DNA of 64,000 nucleotides. Origin: Ruegeria sp. A3M17 (GTDB lineage Bacteria > Pseudomonadota > Alphaproteobacteria > Rhodobacterales > Rhodobacteraceae). This document shows, in pieces, positions 57,365 through 64,000 of the stretch. A program made the position numbers and the translations under genes. Numbering within the stretch: the first letter of the stretch is position 1; the number at the start of each line of letters is the position of its first letter. Below the pieces are notes generated by a model that saw nothing but the letters and a program-made list of their open reading frames with translations, was not told the DNA's origin and made no database searches. The stretch covers positions 1-64,000 of the forward strand of contig NZ_QOCF01000025.1 in the NCBI RefSeq assembly GCF_003318255.1, given 5' to 3'.

Positions 57365-58375
57365 ATGGATTTATTGAATGCGTTAGTCGCGCTGGCAAAC
57401 TTTGTCATCGTGCCTGCGGTTGCTTACGGCAGCCAATTGGCGCTTGGCGCGCTGGGGGTCACGCTTATCTACGGCATCCTGCGGTTTTCGAATTTTGCCC
57501 ATGGCGATACGATGGCCTTTGGCGCGATGATTGCCGTACTGGTCACCTGGGGCCTGCAAGCCGCCGGAGTGAGTTTTGGCCCGCTACCCACCGCGCTGCT
57601 GGCCCTGCCCTTTGCGATCTTGGGCTGTATCGCGCTTGTTCTGATAACCGATCGGTTGGTCTATCGGTTCTACCGGGAACAAAAAGCCAAACCAGTGATC
57701 CTTGTGATCGTCTCGATGGGCGTCATGTTCATCATGAACGGACTTGTTCGCTTTATCATCGGGCCGGATGACCAAAGGTTTTCAGACGGCGCGCGGTTCA
57801 TTATTTCCGCCCGCGATTTCAAGGCGATGACCGGGCTGCGTGAGGGGCTTGCGATCAAGACCTCTCAGGGCATCACTCTGGTAGTTGCCGTTATTGCGGT
57901 GGCGCTGCTGTTCTGGTTTCTCAACAAGACCCGCACGGGCAAATCGATGCGGGCCTATTCGGATAACGAGGATCTGGCGCTGCTGTCGGGTATCAACCCC
58001 GAGCGCGTTGTGATGATCACGTGGATTCTCGTGGCAGCATTGGCGACCACGGCTGGTGTTCTTTATGGTTTGGACAAAAGCTTTAAGCCTTTTGTCTATT
58101 TCCAACTTCTTCTGCCGATCTTCGCCTCGGCCATTGTCGGCGGGCTTGGCAACCCGCTGGGTGCCATCGCGGGCGGGTTCATTATCGCTTTCTCTGAGGT
58201 CACCGTTACTTATGCGTGGAAAAAGGTACTAACTTACGTCGCGCCAGAAAGTCTGGCGCCTTCGGGATTAGTGCAATTCCTATCCACCGATTACAAATTC
58301 GCCGTCAGCTTTGCCATCTTGCTGATCGTGCTTCTGTTCAAGCCTACCGGCCTGTTTAAGGGGAAAGCGGTATGA
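57365..58375 (+). CDS. livH: Branched-chain amino acid ABC transporter permease LivH
   Basis: This is a 336-residue membrane permease with about eight hydrophobic segments. GALGVTLIYGILRFSNFAHGDTMAFGAM near residues 27-54 is the LivH hallmark, and SAIVGGLGNPLGAIAGGFII is the late conserved loop. It forms the channel with LivM. The stop overlaps livM by 4 bases. Confidence 0.95.
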   Translation: MDLLNALVALANFVIVPAVAYGSQLALGALGVTLIYGILRFSNFAHGDTMAFGAMIAVLVTWGLQAAGVSFGPLPTALLALPFAILGCIALVLITDRLVYRFYREQKAKPVILVIVSMGVMFIMNGLVRFIIGPDDQRFSDGARFIISARDFKAMTGLREGLAIKTSQGITLVVAVIAVALLFWFLNKTRTGKSMRAYSDNEDLALLSGINPERVVMITWILVAALATTAGVLYGLDKSFKPFVYFQLLLPIFASAIVGGLGNPLGAIAGGFIIAFSEVTVTYAWKKVLTYVAPESLAPSGLVQFLSTDYKFAVSFAILLIVLLFKPTGLFKGKAV

Positions 58376-59685
58376 CCGAGTCCGTCAAAAACACGCTGCT
58401 TTTCATTGTCGTTGGCGGTTTGATCCTGTTGACCGGTTTCACACAAAGCTGGAACGCCGCAATCCTGATCATGAACATGGGGTTGATCTCGGCCATCATG
58501 GCGATTGGGGTAAACCTGCAATGGGGATTTGCCGGCCTCTTTAACGTCGGCGTCATGGGCTTTGTCGCACTGGGTGGTCTGGCTGTTGTGTTGGTATCGA
58601 CCCCGCCGACTCCAGGAGCATGGTCCTCGGGTGGTTATGGCATTTTTCTGGCGTTGCTTTTGGGGGCAGCAACCGTTGTGGCGGCTGTGCTGGTGGCGAC
58701 TCGGATGCCCAAGGGACGTGCCCAAACCTTGACGACTATCGCCATTCTCCTTGTTGGGTTCTTTGTCTACCGCGCGGTATTCGATCCAAGCGTTGCAGGG
58801 GTCGAGGCAATCGAACCCGCAGTTGCCGGCAACCTCGGCGGTTTGAACCTGCCGGTCCTTGTGGCCTGGCCTGCGGGCGGTTTGCTGGCTGCTGGTGCGG
58901 CGTGGTTGATCGGAAAGACGGCGCTTGGATTGCGCTCTGACTATCTGGCGATTGCAACGCTGGGCATTGCCGAGATCATCATTGCGATCATGAAGAACGA
59001 GGATTGGCTGGCCCGAGGCGTCAAGAACGTCTACGGCATCCCGCGCCCTGCCCCCGTGGTGGGTTACGAGGTCGATCTGCAGAACGATCCCAGCTTTGTC
59101 GCGCGCGCCGATTGGTTCGGGTTGGACCCCGTCATCGCATCGACGCTGTCGGTCAAACTGGGCTATTCGCTGCTGTTCATGATCGTTCTGCTTGCTTTGC
59201 TGTGGATGGCGCAAATGGCGTTGAAAAGCCCGTGGGGCCGCATGATGCGCGCCATCCGCGATAATGAGGTCGCGGCAGAGGCTATGGGCAAGGATGTCAC
59301 CCGGCGCCACCTGCAGATCTTCGTGCTCGGTTCGGCCATCTGCGGCATCGCTGGTGCGATGATGACAACTCTGGACGGGCAACTTACGCCGGGCACATAC
59401 AATCCGCTGCGGTTTACGTTCCTTGTCTGGGTGATGGTCATTGTGGGTGGTTCGGGCAACAACTTCGGTGCTGTTCTGGGCGCATTCCTGATCTGGTTCC
59501 TATGGGTACAGGTCGAGCCGATGGGATTGTGGTTCATGAACCTGATCACATCGAGCATGCCGGACGGCAGCGCGCTCAAATCTCATTTGATCGACAGCGC
59601 CGCGCATATGCGTCTTTTCACCATGGGCCTTATCCTTTTGATTGTTCTCAGGTTCAGCCCAAGGGGTTTGATTCCGGAAAAGTAA
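58372..59685 (+). CDS. livM: Branched-chain amino acid ABC transporter permease LivM
   Basis: This is a 437-residue permease. IGVNLQWGFAGLFNVGVMGFVALGG and LRSDYLAIATLGIAEIIIAIM are typical LivM segments, and SPWGRMMRAIRDNEVAAEAMGKDVTRRHL is the cytoplasmic coupling loop. It overlaps livH (ATGA) and is closed by a terminator. With livK, livG and livF it completes the importer. Confidence 0.95.
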   Translation: MTESVKNTLLFIVVGGLILLTGFTQSWNAAILIMNMGLISAIMAIGVNLQWGFAGLFNVGVMGFVALGGLAVVLVSTPPTPGAWSSGGYGIFLALLLGAATVVAAVLVATRMPKGRAQTLTTIAILLVGFFVYRAVFDPSVAGVEAIEPAVAGNLGGLNLPVLVAWPAGGLLAAGAAWLIGKTALGLRSDYLAIATLGIAEIIIAIMKNEDWLARGVKNVYGIPRPAPVVGYEVDLQNDPSFVARADWFGLDPVIASTLSVKLGYSLLFMIVLLALLWMAQMALKSPWGRMMRAIRDNEVAAEAMGKDVTRRHLQIFVLGSAICGIAGAMMTTLDGQLTPGTYNPLRFTFLVWVMVIVGGSGNNFGAVLGAFLIWFLWVQVEPMGLWFMNLITSSMPDGSALKSHLIDSAAHMRLFTMGLILLIVLRFSPRGLIPEK

Positions 59686-59707
59686 GTTCACAATCCATCA
59701 ATTCTTG

Positions 59708-59738
59708 AAACCGCACCAACTGACTGGTGCGGTTTCTT
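59708..59738 (+). terminator. Intrinsic terminator after livM
   Basis: AAACCGCACCA (59708-59718) pairs perfectly with TGGTGCGGTTT (59725-59735) around a six-base loop, followed by a short T-rich end. Confidence 0.85.
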
Positions 59739-59872
59739 GATTTTATACGGTATACGGATTAGACGAATCCCAGTACCGCCTTGATCCAGCCGTCTTTTTG
59801 GCCAGTATTTACGCTAAATTGATGCTTGGCCCGCGATCATTCGGGAAACCTACGAGTTTAAGAAGAGTGCAC

Positions 59873-60124
59873 ATGAATACTTCCTTCACTAAAATAGCCC
59901 TTATCGTCCCTCTGTTCGCCATGCTGGCTGGATGTATCCCGTCGCCGGAAGAATTGGAAACGGCTCCGGTAAAAGTGCAGACGCCAAAGGGTGAAGTTAC
60001 TTGCCAACTATATCGTCCAGACCGTGTGATCTGGGATCGGGCGACCAACTTCCCGGCCACCAAAATGTCGGTCTCCGAAGCGGACGCCTATTGCAAACAA
60101 GAAGGCCAGCGCCGTCTGAAGTAA
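59873..60124 (+). CDS. Small lipoprotein
   Basis: This is an 83-residue protein with a lipoprotein signal peptide: hydrophobic core IALIVPLFAML and lipobox LAGC, with lipidation expected on the cysteine at residue 22. The mature ~60 residues contain two more cysteines. The start at 59873 begins the signal peptide. No family recognised. It stands alone between livM and the convergent HerA-like gene. Confidence 0.72.
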   Translation: MNTSFTKIALIVPLFAMLAGCIPSPEELETAPVKVQTPKGEVTCQLYRPDRVIWDRATNFPATKMSVSEADAYCKQEGQRRLK

Positions 60125-60134
60125 CGGAATGCGC

Positions 60135-60160
60135 GCCGGGCAAGAGGGTTCCTGCCCGGC
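60135..60160. other. Hairpin between convergent genes
   Basis: GCCGGGCA (60135-60142) pairs perfectly with TGCCCGGC (60153-60160) around a ten-base loop, between the lipoprotein stop and the HerA-like stop. There is no T run, so termination would be weak. Confidence 0.45.
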
Positions 60161-60167
60161 ACTACCC

Positions 60168-61709
60168 TTATCTGGCTTTGAACAAACCGCCCAGAATGCC
60201 GCGCACAATGCGGCGTCCGGTTGTTCCTTTCAGTTCCTTGATCACCGCTTCGCTCATCGCGGTTGCGAACGTGTCTTTCTTGCGCATCACGCGAGAGGAT
60301 GACCGCCCAACCCGGCTGCCGGAATAGCGTCTCGCTGTCGCAAATTCACGCTCGGCCGTAGATTGGGTTTCCAACTGTTCCTCGGCCTCTGCCGCTGCTT
60401 GCGCTGCTGAATCTGCGCGGGACTGAAGGATTTCAAAAGCGGATTTCCGGTCCTTTAACTGCCCGTATTTCACGTTCATCGCCGAGGCAGCCATCAGCGC
60501 CTTCCGCTCGGCCTTGGTGATTGGCCCCAGTTGCGTTCCGGGCGGGCGGATCAGAGTGCGTTCGACGATCCCTGGCACGCCTTTCTTCTGCAACATCGAG
60601 GTCACGGCCTCACCGACACCAACCTCGCGGATCGCCTCTTCGGTATCGAAGGTCGGGTTTTCACGATAGGTTTCTGCTGCAAGCCGCAGGTTCTTGCGAT
60701 CCCGCGCCGTGAATGCACGCAGGGCATGCTGCACCCGGTTGCCAAGTTGTCCCAGAATGTCTTCCGGAACGTCCGCTGGATTCTGCGAGATGAAGTAAAC
60801 ACCCACACCTTTGGAGCGAATGAGGCGGGCGACTTGTTCGACCTTGTCCACCAGAACCTTTGGGGCATCGTCGAACAGCAGATGGGCTTCGTCAAAGAAG
60901 AACACCAGTTTGGGTTTGTCCGGGTCGCCAACTTCGGGCAGTTCTTCGAACAGCTCGCTTAGCAGCCACAGCAGGAATGTTGCGTACAGGCGCGGCGATC
61001 CCATCAGCTTGTCTGCGGCAAGGATGTTCACGACGCCCTGCCCGTTTTCATCGACGCACATCAGATCGGCCAATTCCAGCGCGGGTTCGCCAAACAGTTT
61101 GGTCCCGCCCTGGTTTTCCAGAACCAGCAGGCGACGCTGTATGGCCCCGATCGAAGCGGTTGAGACATTGCCATAACGTAAAGACAACTGGGCCCGGTTT
61201 TCCCCAATCCAAACCAGCAGCGACTGAAGATCCTTGAGGTCCAGCAGCGGTAGCCCTTCTTCATCCGCCACTCGAAACGCGATGTTCAGAATGCCCTCTT
61301 GCGCTTCGCTCAGATCCATCAGGCGCGACAGCAGCAGAGGTCCCATCTCGGTCACGGTTGTGCGAACGGGATGTCCCTGTTGCCCGAACAGATCCCAGAA
61401 CGTGACCGGGCACGCGCCATACGCGTAATCGGTAAAGCCGATCCGCTGGGCGCGATCCTGAAACGCTTGGTGAAGTTTGTGGCTTTCGCTCCCCGCCTTG
61501 GCCAGACCAGAAAGGTCCCCTTTGACGTCAGACAGGAACACCGGAACACCGGCTTGCGAAAACCCCTCGGCCAGAATTTGCAGTGTCACCGTTTTACCTG
61601 TTCCCGTCGCCCCCGCGATCATGCCGTGGCGGTTGGCATATTTCAGCGCCAGCGACTGCGGCTGGCCGTAGTCGTTGCCACCGCCACCTAAGAATATGTT
61701 TTGGTCCAT
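60168..61709 (-). CDS. HerA-like ATPase/helicase, DUF853 (YjgR) type
   Basis: This is a 513-residue P-loop ATPase. Walker A is GATGTGKT at residues 33-40, Walker B is LVFFFDEAHLLF near residue 260, and ISQNPADVPEDILGQLGNRVQHALRAFT with the arginine-finger region follows. The length and the motifs match the DUF853/YjgR family, a solitary HerA/FtsK relative. No NurA nuclease gene is adjacent, so a DNA-end-processing role is unproven. Its start lies next to a gene-free stretch with two terminators. Confidence 0.9.
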   Translation of the reverse strand: MDQNIFLGGGGNDYGQPQSLALKYANRHGMIAGATGTGKTVTLQILAEGFSQAGVPVFLSDVKGDLSGLAKAGSESHKLHQAFQDRAQRIGFTDYAYGACPVTFWDLFGQQGHPVRTTVTEMGPLLLSRLMDLSEAQEGILNIAFRVADEEGLPLLDLKDLQSLLVWIGENRAQLSLRYGNVSTASIGAIQRRLLVLENQGGTKLFGEPALELADLMCVDENGQGVVNILAADKLMGSPRLYATFLLWLLSELFEELPEVGDPDKPKLVFFFDEAHLLFDDAPKVLVDKVEQVARLIRSKGVGVYFISQNPADVPEDILGQLGNRVQHALRAFTARDRKNLRLAAETYRENPTFDTEEAIREVGVGEAVTSMLQKKGVPGIVERTLIRPPGTQLGPITKAERKALMAASAMNVKYGQLKDRKSAFEILQSRADSAAQAAAEAEEQLETQSTAEREFATARRYSGSRVGRSSSRVMRKKDTFATAMSEAVIKELKGTTGRRIVRGILGGLFKAR

Positions 61710-61780
61710 GAATGTAAGGCCTTATTTTCACCGATCTGCGGCCAGCATACAAAGTTAACCTTTAACTGCGAAAGTCTAAT

Positions 61781-61860
61781 TGCTGCCTTAGTGGCTAAGG
61801 TTACGGGGCGGCATATTTCCTCCCTGTCGACTGACCGCGCCCTTGGGCGCGGTTTTTTTA
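61781..61860 (+). ncRNA. Candidate small RNA A
   Basis: Proposed from structure only: a perfect hairpin CCTTAG-TGG-CTAAGG (61786-61800), an unpaired stretch with TTCCTCCC, then a strong terminator. TCTAAT at 61775-61780 could be the -10 box, but I see no good -35. CCTCCC is complementary to ribosome sites. The 5' end is a guess. Confidence 0.4.
61834..61860 (+). terminator. Orphan intrinsic terminator A
   Basis: ACCGCGCCC (61834-61842) pairs with GGGCGCGGT (61845-61853) across TT and is followed by T residues to 61859. No plus-strand protein gene lies upstream: the nearest gene points the other way. Confidence 0.88.
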
Positions 61861-61898
61861 CAAATCATGGCCGTTACATTAAAATTTCAGGTTTTCAG

Positions 61899-61927
61899 TT
61901 GACCGATGCCCCTGCCTTTCGTAACGT
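61899..61927 (+). promoter_or_regulatory. Possible promoter of candidate small RNA B
   Basis: TTGACC (61899-61904), a 17-base gap and TAACGT (61922-61927). Transcription would begin near 61934, just before two hairpins. Confidence 0.45.
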
Positions 61928-61933
61928 CTGCGC

Positions 61934-62008
61934 ATAAATAAGTCGGCCAGTCCGACGGGGAGAAAATTATTAGAAGGGAGCCGCTCCACCGGCTCCCTTT
62001 GTTCTTTT
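61934..62008 (+). ncRNA. Candidate small RNA B (about 75 nt)
   Basis: Between the possible promoter at 61899-61927 and the terminator at 61974-62008 lies a short unit with hairpin GTCGG-CCAGT-CCGAC and an A-rich linker. There is no coding frame. The two-hairpin layout is common for bacterial small RNAs. A leader of the IalB-like gene is unlikely because the terminator would cut it off. Confidence 0.42.
61974..62008 (+). terminator. Orphan intrinsic terminator B
   Basis: AAGGGAGCCG (61974-61983) pairs perfectly with CGGCTCCCTT (61990-61999) around a six-base loop, followed by a T-rich end with TTCTTTTT. Confidence 0.88.
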
Positions 62009-62140
62009 TGTCGTCGCGCTAAATTTCCGATAACCCGGCAAAAAACCGTTCACATCTGGAAATGACCTGCCTTAGCCCCTGACAGTGTCGGGCAAGGGTG
62101 ATAGACGAATGAAAAAGTCCAACATACGACCGAGGCAATC

Positions 62141-62749
62141 ATGATCAAGAACACACTATCCGTCAGCCTGGTGACCGCTGCTATGTGGTGCGGAGCCGCG
62201 TACGCACAGGAAACGACGCAGGAAACCGAACAACAACCCCAGACCTCGCAAACTCAGGTCGGCAACGATCTGGACCTGGGTGAAACCGGTCCGCGTAACG
62301 GCGAACAATACGTCAAGGAAGAAAAAGGCGACTGGGCGATCCTGTGCATCAAGACCGATGCCGACGAGGACCCCTGCGCGATGCGTCAGATCCTGACCGG
62401 CGAGCAAGGCCAGCCGATCGCGGAAATCACTCTGGAAAAACTGCCCGAAGGCGTGGCTGCGGTTGCCGGAGCAACTGTGGTTGTCCCACTGGAAACGATG
62501 CTACAGGCGCAGCTGGCGTTTTCGATCGATGGTGCTCCGGGCAAGCGCTACGACTACCACCACTGTAACCCAGTTGGCTGTGTCGCGCAGATGGGCTTTA
62601 CCGAGGGCGACGTGGACGCAATGAAAGTCGGAACCAAAGCGACCTTGTCGCTTGTGTCGGTTCTCGCACCAAACCAACTGCTGCAACTGGAAGTATCGCT
62701 GTCGGGCTTCACAGCAGGTTTTGAAGGCTTGAAAGTTCTACAGAACTGA
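62141..62749 (+). CDS. Invasion-associated locus B (IalB) family protein
   Basis: This is a 202-residue periplasmic protein with a signal peptide (LVTAAMWCGAAYAQ) and a Gln/Thr/Glu-rich linker (residues ~24-50). The IalB domain follows: GDWAILCIKTDADEDPCAMRQIL and, later, YDYHHCNPVGCVAQMGF, with paired cysteines. Named after a Bartonella locus, the family is widespread in harmless alphaproteobacteria and its function is unclear. A strong terminator follows. Confidence 0.9.
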   Translation: MIKNTLSVSLVTAAMWCGAAYAQETTQETEQQPQTSQTQVGNDLDLGETGPRNGEQYVKEEKGDWAILCIKTDADEDPCAMRQILTGEQGQPIAEITLEKLPEGVAAVAGATVVVPLETMLQAQLAFSIDGAPGKRYDYHHCNPVGCVAQMGFTEGDVDAMKVGTKATLSLVSVLAPNQLLQLEVSLSGFTAGFEGLKVLQN

Positions 62750-62765
62750 GGTTTCGCTAAACAAA

Positions 62766-62799
62766 GAAGCCGCCGGGATTTACCGGCGGCTTCCTTGTT
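62766..62799 (+). terminator. Intrinsic terminator after the IalB-like gene
   Basis: GAAGCCGCCGG (62766-62776) pairs perfectly with CCGGCGGCTTC (62783-62793) around a six-base loop; T-rich end. It may also serve the convergent synthase gene. Confidence 0.85.
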
Positions 62800-62811
62800 T
62801 GAAATCAGAAG

Positions 62812-64000
62812 TCAAATGCGTTTCAGGGCAATAACGGCATTCAGCCCGCCAAAAGCAAAGGCGTTGCTCAGTGCTACGTCCACTTTTGCCTCGCGGGCTT
62901 CGTTTGGCACAACGTCCAGCGCGCATTCGGGGTCCGGCTCTTCATAGCCGATGGTCGGAGCGATCACGCCATCCCGCAGTGCCATGATACAGGCCAGCAG
63001 TTCGACCGCGCCGGTGCCACCGATAAGATGGCCGTGCATCGACTTGGTCGAAGATATCATCAGCTCGTCCGCATGAGGACCAAAGACACCGGCCACGGCC
63101 GCGCATTCTGTCTTGTCATTGGCCGCGGTTCCGGTCCCATGTGCGTTAATATATCCAACACTGTCCGCGCTTAACCCTGCATCCGCAAGCGCACCCGACA
63201 TGGCGCGCGCAGCGCCCTGTTTGCTGGGCATGACAATGTCCGACGCATCTGACGACATCGCAAAACCCACGACCTCACACAGGATATCAGCCCCACGGGC
63301 GCGGGCGTGCTCGTATTCTTCGAACACGAAGACACCTGCGCCTTCGCCCTGCACCATACCATTGCGATTCGCGCTGAACGGGCGGCAGGCGTCCTTGGAC
63401 ATGACACGCAGCCCTTCCCAGGCTTTGACACCACCAAAACACAACATGGATTCCGAACCACCGGTCAGCATCGCCGGAGCAGCACCGCTGCGTACCATCT
63501 GGAACGCCAGTGCCATTGCGTGGTTGGACGAGGCACAGGCCGTCGACACCGTAAAGCTGGGGCCCTTAAGGTTATGCTCCATCGAAACGTGACTGGCCGC
63601 CGCGTTGTTCATCAGTTTTGGTACGACAAATGGGTGCACCCGGTTTTTGCCGTCCTCATAAACGGACCTGTAGTTGTCATCCCATGTAGAAACACCGCCA
63701 CCAGCCGTGCCCAGAACCACGCCCGAACGGGCGGCAAGATCTCCGTGGAATTCGATCCCGGATTGATCAATCGCCTCTTTCGCAGCCGTCAGCGTGAATT
63801 GGGTGAACCGGTCATACAGGGTCATTTGCTGGCGGTTAAACCGCCCCTCGGCCTCGAACCCACGGACCTGACCGCCGATCTGAATGGCCAACCTTTCAAC
63901 ATCGCGAAATTCAAGCGCAGAGATACCGCAGCGCCCTTCGCGCATGGCCTCCAACGTATCAGGCACCGAATGGCCCAGTGAATTGATTGTACCGGCCCCG
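62812..64000 (-). CDS. Beta-ketoacyl-ACP synthase, FabF/FabB family (5' end outside window)
   Basis: The frame stays open to the window edge: upstream of an in-frame GTG at 63966 it reads GAGTINSLGHS, the usual N-terminal part of this family, so the true start lies beyond 64000. The catalytic triad is intact: Cys in STACASSNHA, His in NAHGTGTAANDKTE and His in KSMHGHLIGGTGAVE. It condenses acyl and malonyl-ACP. It differs enough from housekeeping FabF that a secondary role is possible. Convergent with the IalB-like gene. Confidence 0.93.
   Translation of the reverse strand, partial: GAGTINSLGHSVPDTLEAMREGRCGISALEFRDVERLAIQIGGQVRGFEAEGRFNRQQMTLYDRFTQFTLTAAKEAIDQSGIEFHGDLAARSGVVLGTAGGGVSTWDDNYRSVYEDGKNRVHPFVVPKLMNNAAASHVSMEHNLKGPSFTVSTACASSNHAMALAFQMVRSGAAPAMLTGGSESMLCFGGVKAWEGLRVMSKDACRPFSANRNGMVQGEGAGVFVFEEYEHARARGADILCEVVGFAMSSDASDIVMPSKQGAARAMSGALADAGLSADSVGYINAHGTGTAANDKTECAAVAGVFGPHADELMISSTKSMHGHLIGGTGAVELLACIMALRDGVIAPTIGYEEPDPECALDVVPNEAREAKVDVALSNAFAFGGLNAVIALKRI

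Larger units (their letters stand above)
61710..62140. other. Gene-free stretch with two orphan terminators
   Basis: About 430 bases between the HerA-like start and the IalB-like start with no credible protein frame. A frame at 61701-61937 runs straight through a terminator and is rejected. The stretch holds plus-strand terminators at 61834-61860 and 61974-62008, a hairpin CCTTAG-TGG-CTAAGG at 61786-61800, a CCTCCC motif near 61821 and a hairpin GTCGG/CCGAC at 61942-61956. Confidence 0.6.

Noticed and set aside
57153-57398. Minus-strand 81-residue frame before livH
   Set aside because: It covers the livH leader and start, with no support from composition or ribosome site.
60168-61709. HerA-like ATPase as part of a HerA-based phage defence system
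   Set aside because: No NurA, SIR2 or DUF4297 partner is adjacent; motifs match the solitary DUF853/YjgR type.
61701-61937. Plus-strand 78-residue frame in the gene-free stretch
   Set aside because: It runs through a strong intrinsic terminator and overlaps the start of the HerA-like gene.

Overview
The window reads as chromosome of an alphaproteobacterium of the order Rhodobacterales, most likely the marine Roseobacter group. Evidence: an IscR with a single cysteine instead of the three-cysteine cluster site, an IscR-suf operon with an extra nifS-like gene, a ChpT phosphotransferase, a TTAA-N7-TTAA (CtrA-type) site, ribosomal protein L21 with an added helix-hairpin-helix tail, ornithine-lipid genes olsB-olsA and a phoR-pstSCAB-phoU-phoB cluster. 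Genus cannot be decided by reading alone. Coding density is high, with many 1-4 base gene overlaps. Most of the window is conserved core genome. The less ordinary DNA lies at 1-457, 14.1-15.6 kb and 55.3-57.1 kb, and in a gene-free stretch near 61.8 kb.

Layout. 0-5.4 kb: edge-truncated Gly-rich secreted protein, typA, an SMR efflux protein, a tandem-HD hydrolase, a small protein and an alpha/beta hydrolase. 5.4-14 kb: iscR, nifS-like gene, sufB, an inserted FkbM methyltransferase, sufC, sufD, two Yip1-type membrane proteins and sufS, for Fe-S cluster assembly. 14-15.7 kb: tRNA-Arg(CCG), an AT-rich secreted orphan gene, about 0.5 kb of non-coding DNA and tRNA-Ser(CGA). 15.8-24.6 kb: two DUF2059 proteins, rplU-rpmA, GNAT-LysE-GNAT, obgE-proB-proA, chpT and a DUF3553 protein. 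24.7-28.3 kb: olsB-olsA, rpsB-tsf. 28.6-38 kb: a LuxR-type regulator coupled to aroQ, then acyl-CoA, redox and hydrolase genes up to a glutaryl-CoA dehydrogenase. 38-45.6 kb: the complete Pho regulon core on the minus strand, with two Pho boxes before pstS. 45.6-52.3 kb: gamma-carbonic anhydrase, gmk, yicC, a PAS protein with a CtrA-like site, class II DAHP synthase, a GlxA-type regulator and a PQQ-dependent sugar dehydrogenase-like protein. 52.4-59.7 kb: livK-G-F, then small secreted cysteine proteins, then livH-M. 59.8-64 kb: lipoprotein, HerA-like ATPase, two orphan terminators (candidate small RNAs), an IalB-like protein and an edge-truncated beta-ketoacyl-ACP synthase.

How genes work together. 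IscR probably senses Fe-S status and controls its own operon through a palindrome overlapping its promoter; the suf products make and deliver clusters. PhoR-PhoB, PstSCAB and PhoU form a closed phosphate-sensing circuit, and the nearby olsBA genes make phosphate-free lipids. The liv genes form one complete branched-chain amino acid (or related) ABC importer. No single convincing new defence or biosynthetic system was found. The best leads are the two orphan terminators at 61.8-62.0 kb, the secreted-protein paralogues inside the liv locus, the FkbM insertion in suf, the exactly periodic tandem-HD protein, and the LuxR solo translationally coupled to aroQ.
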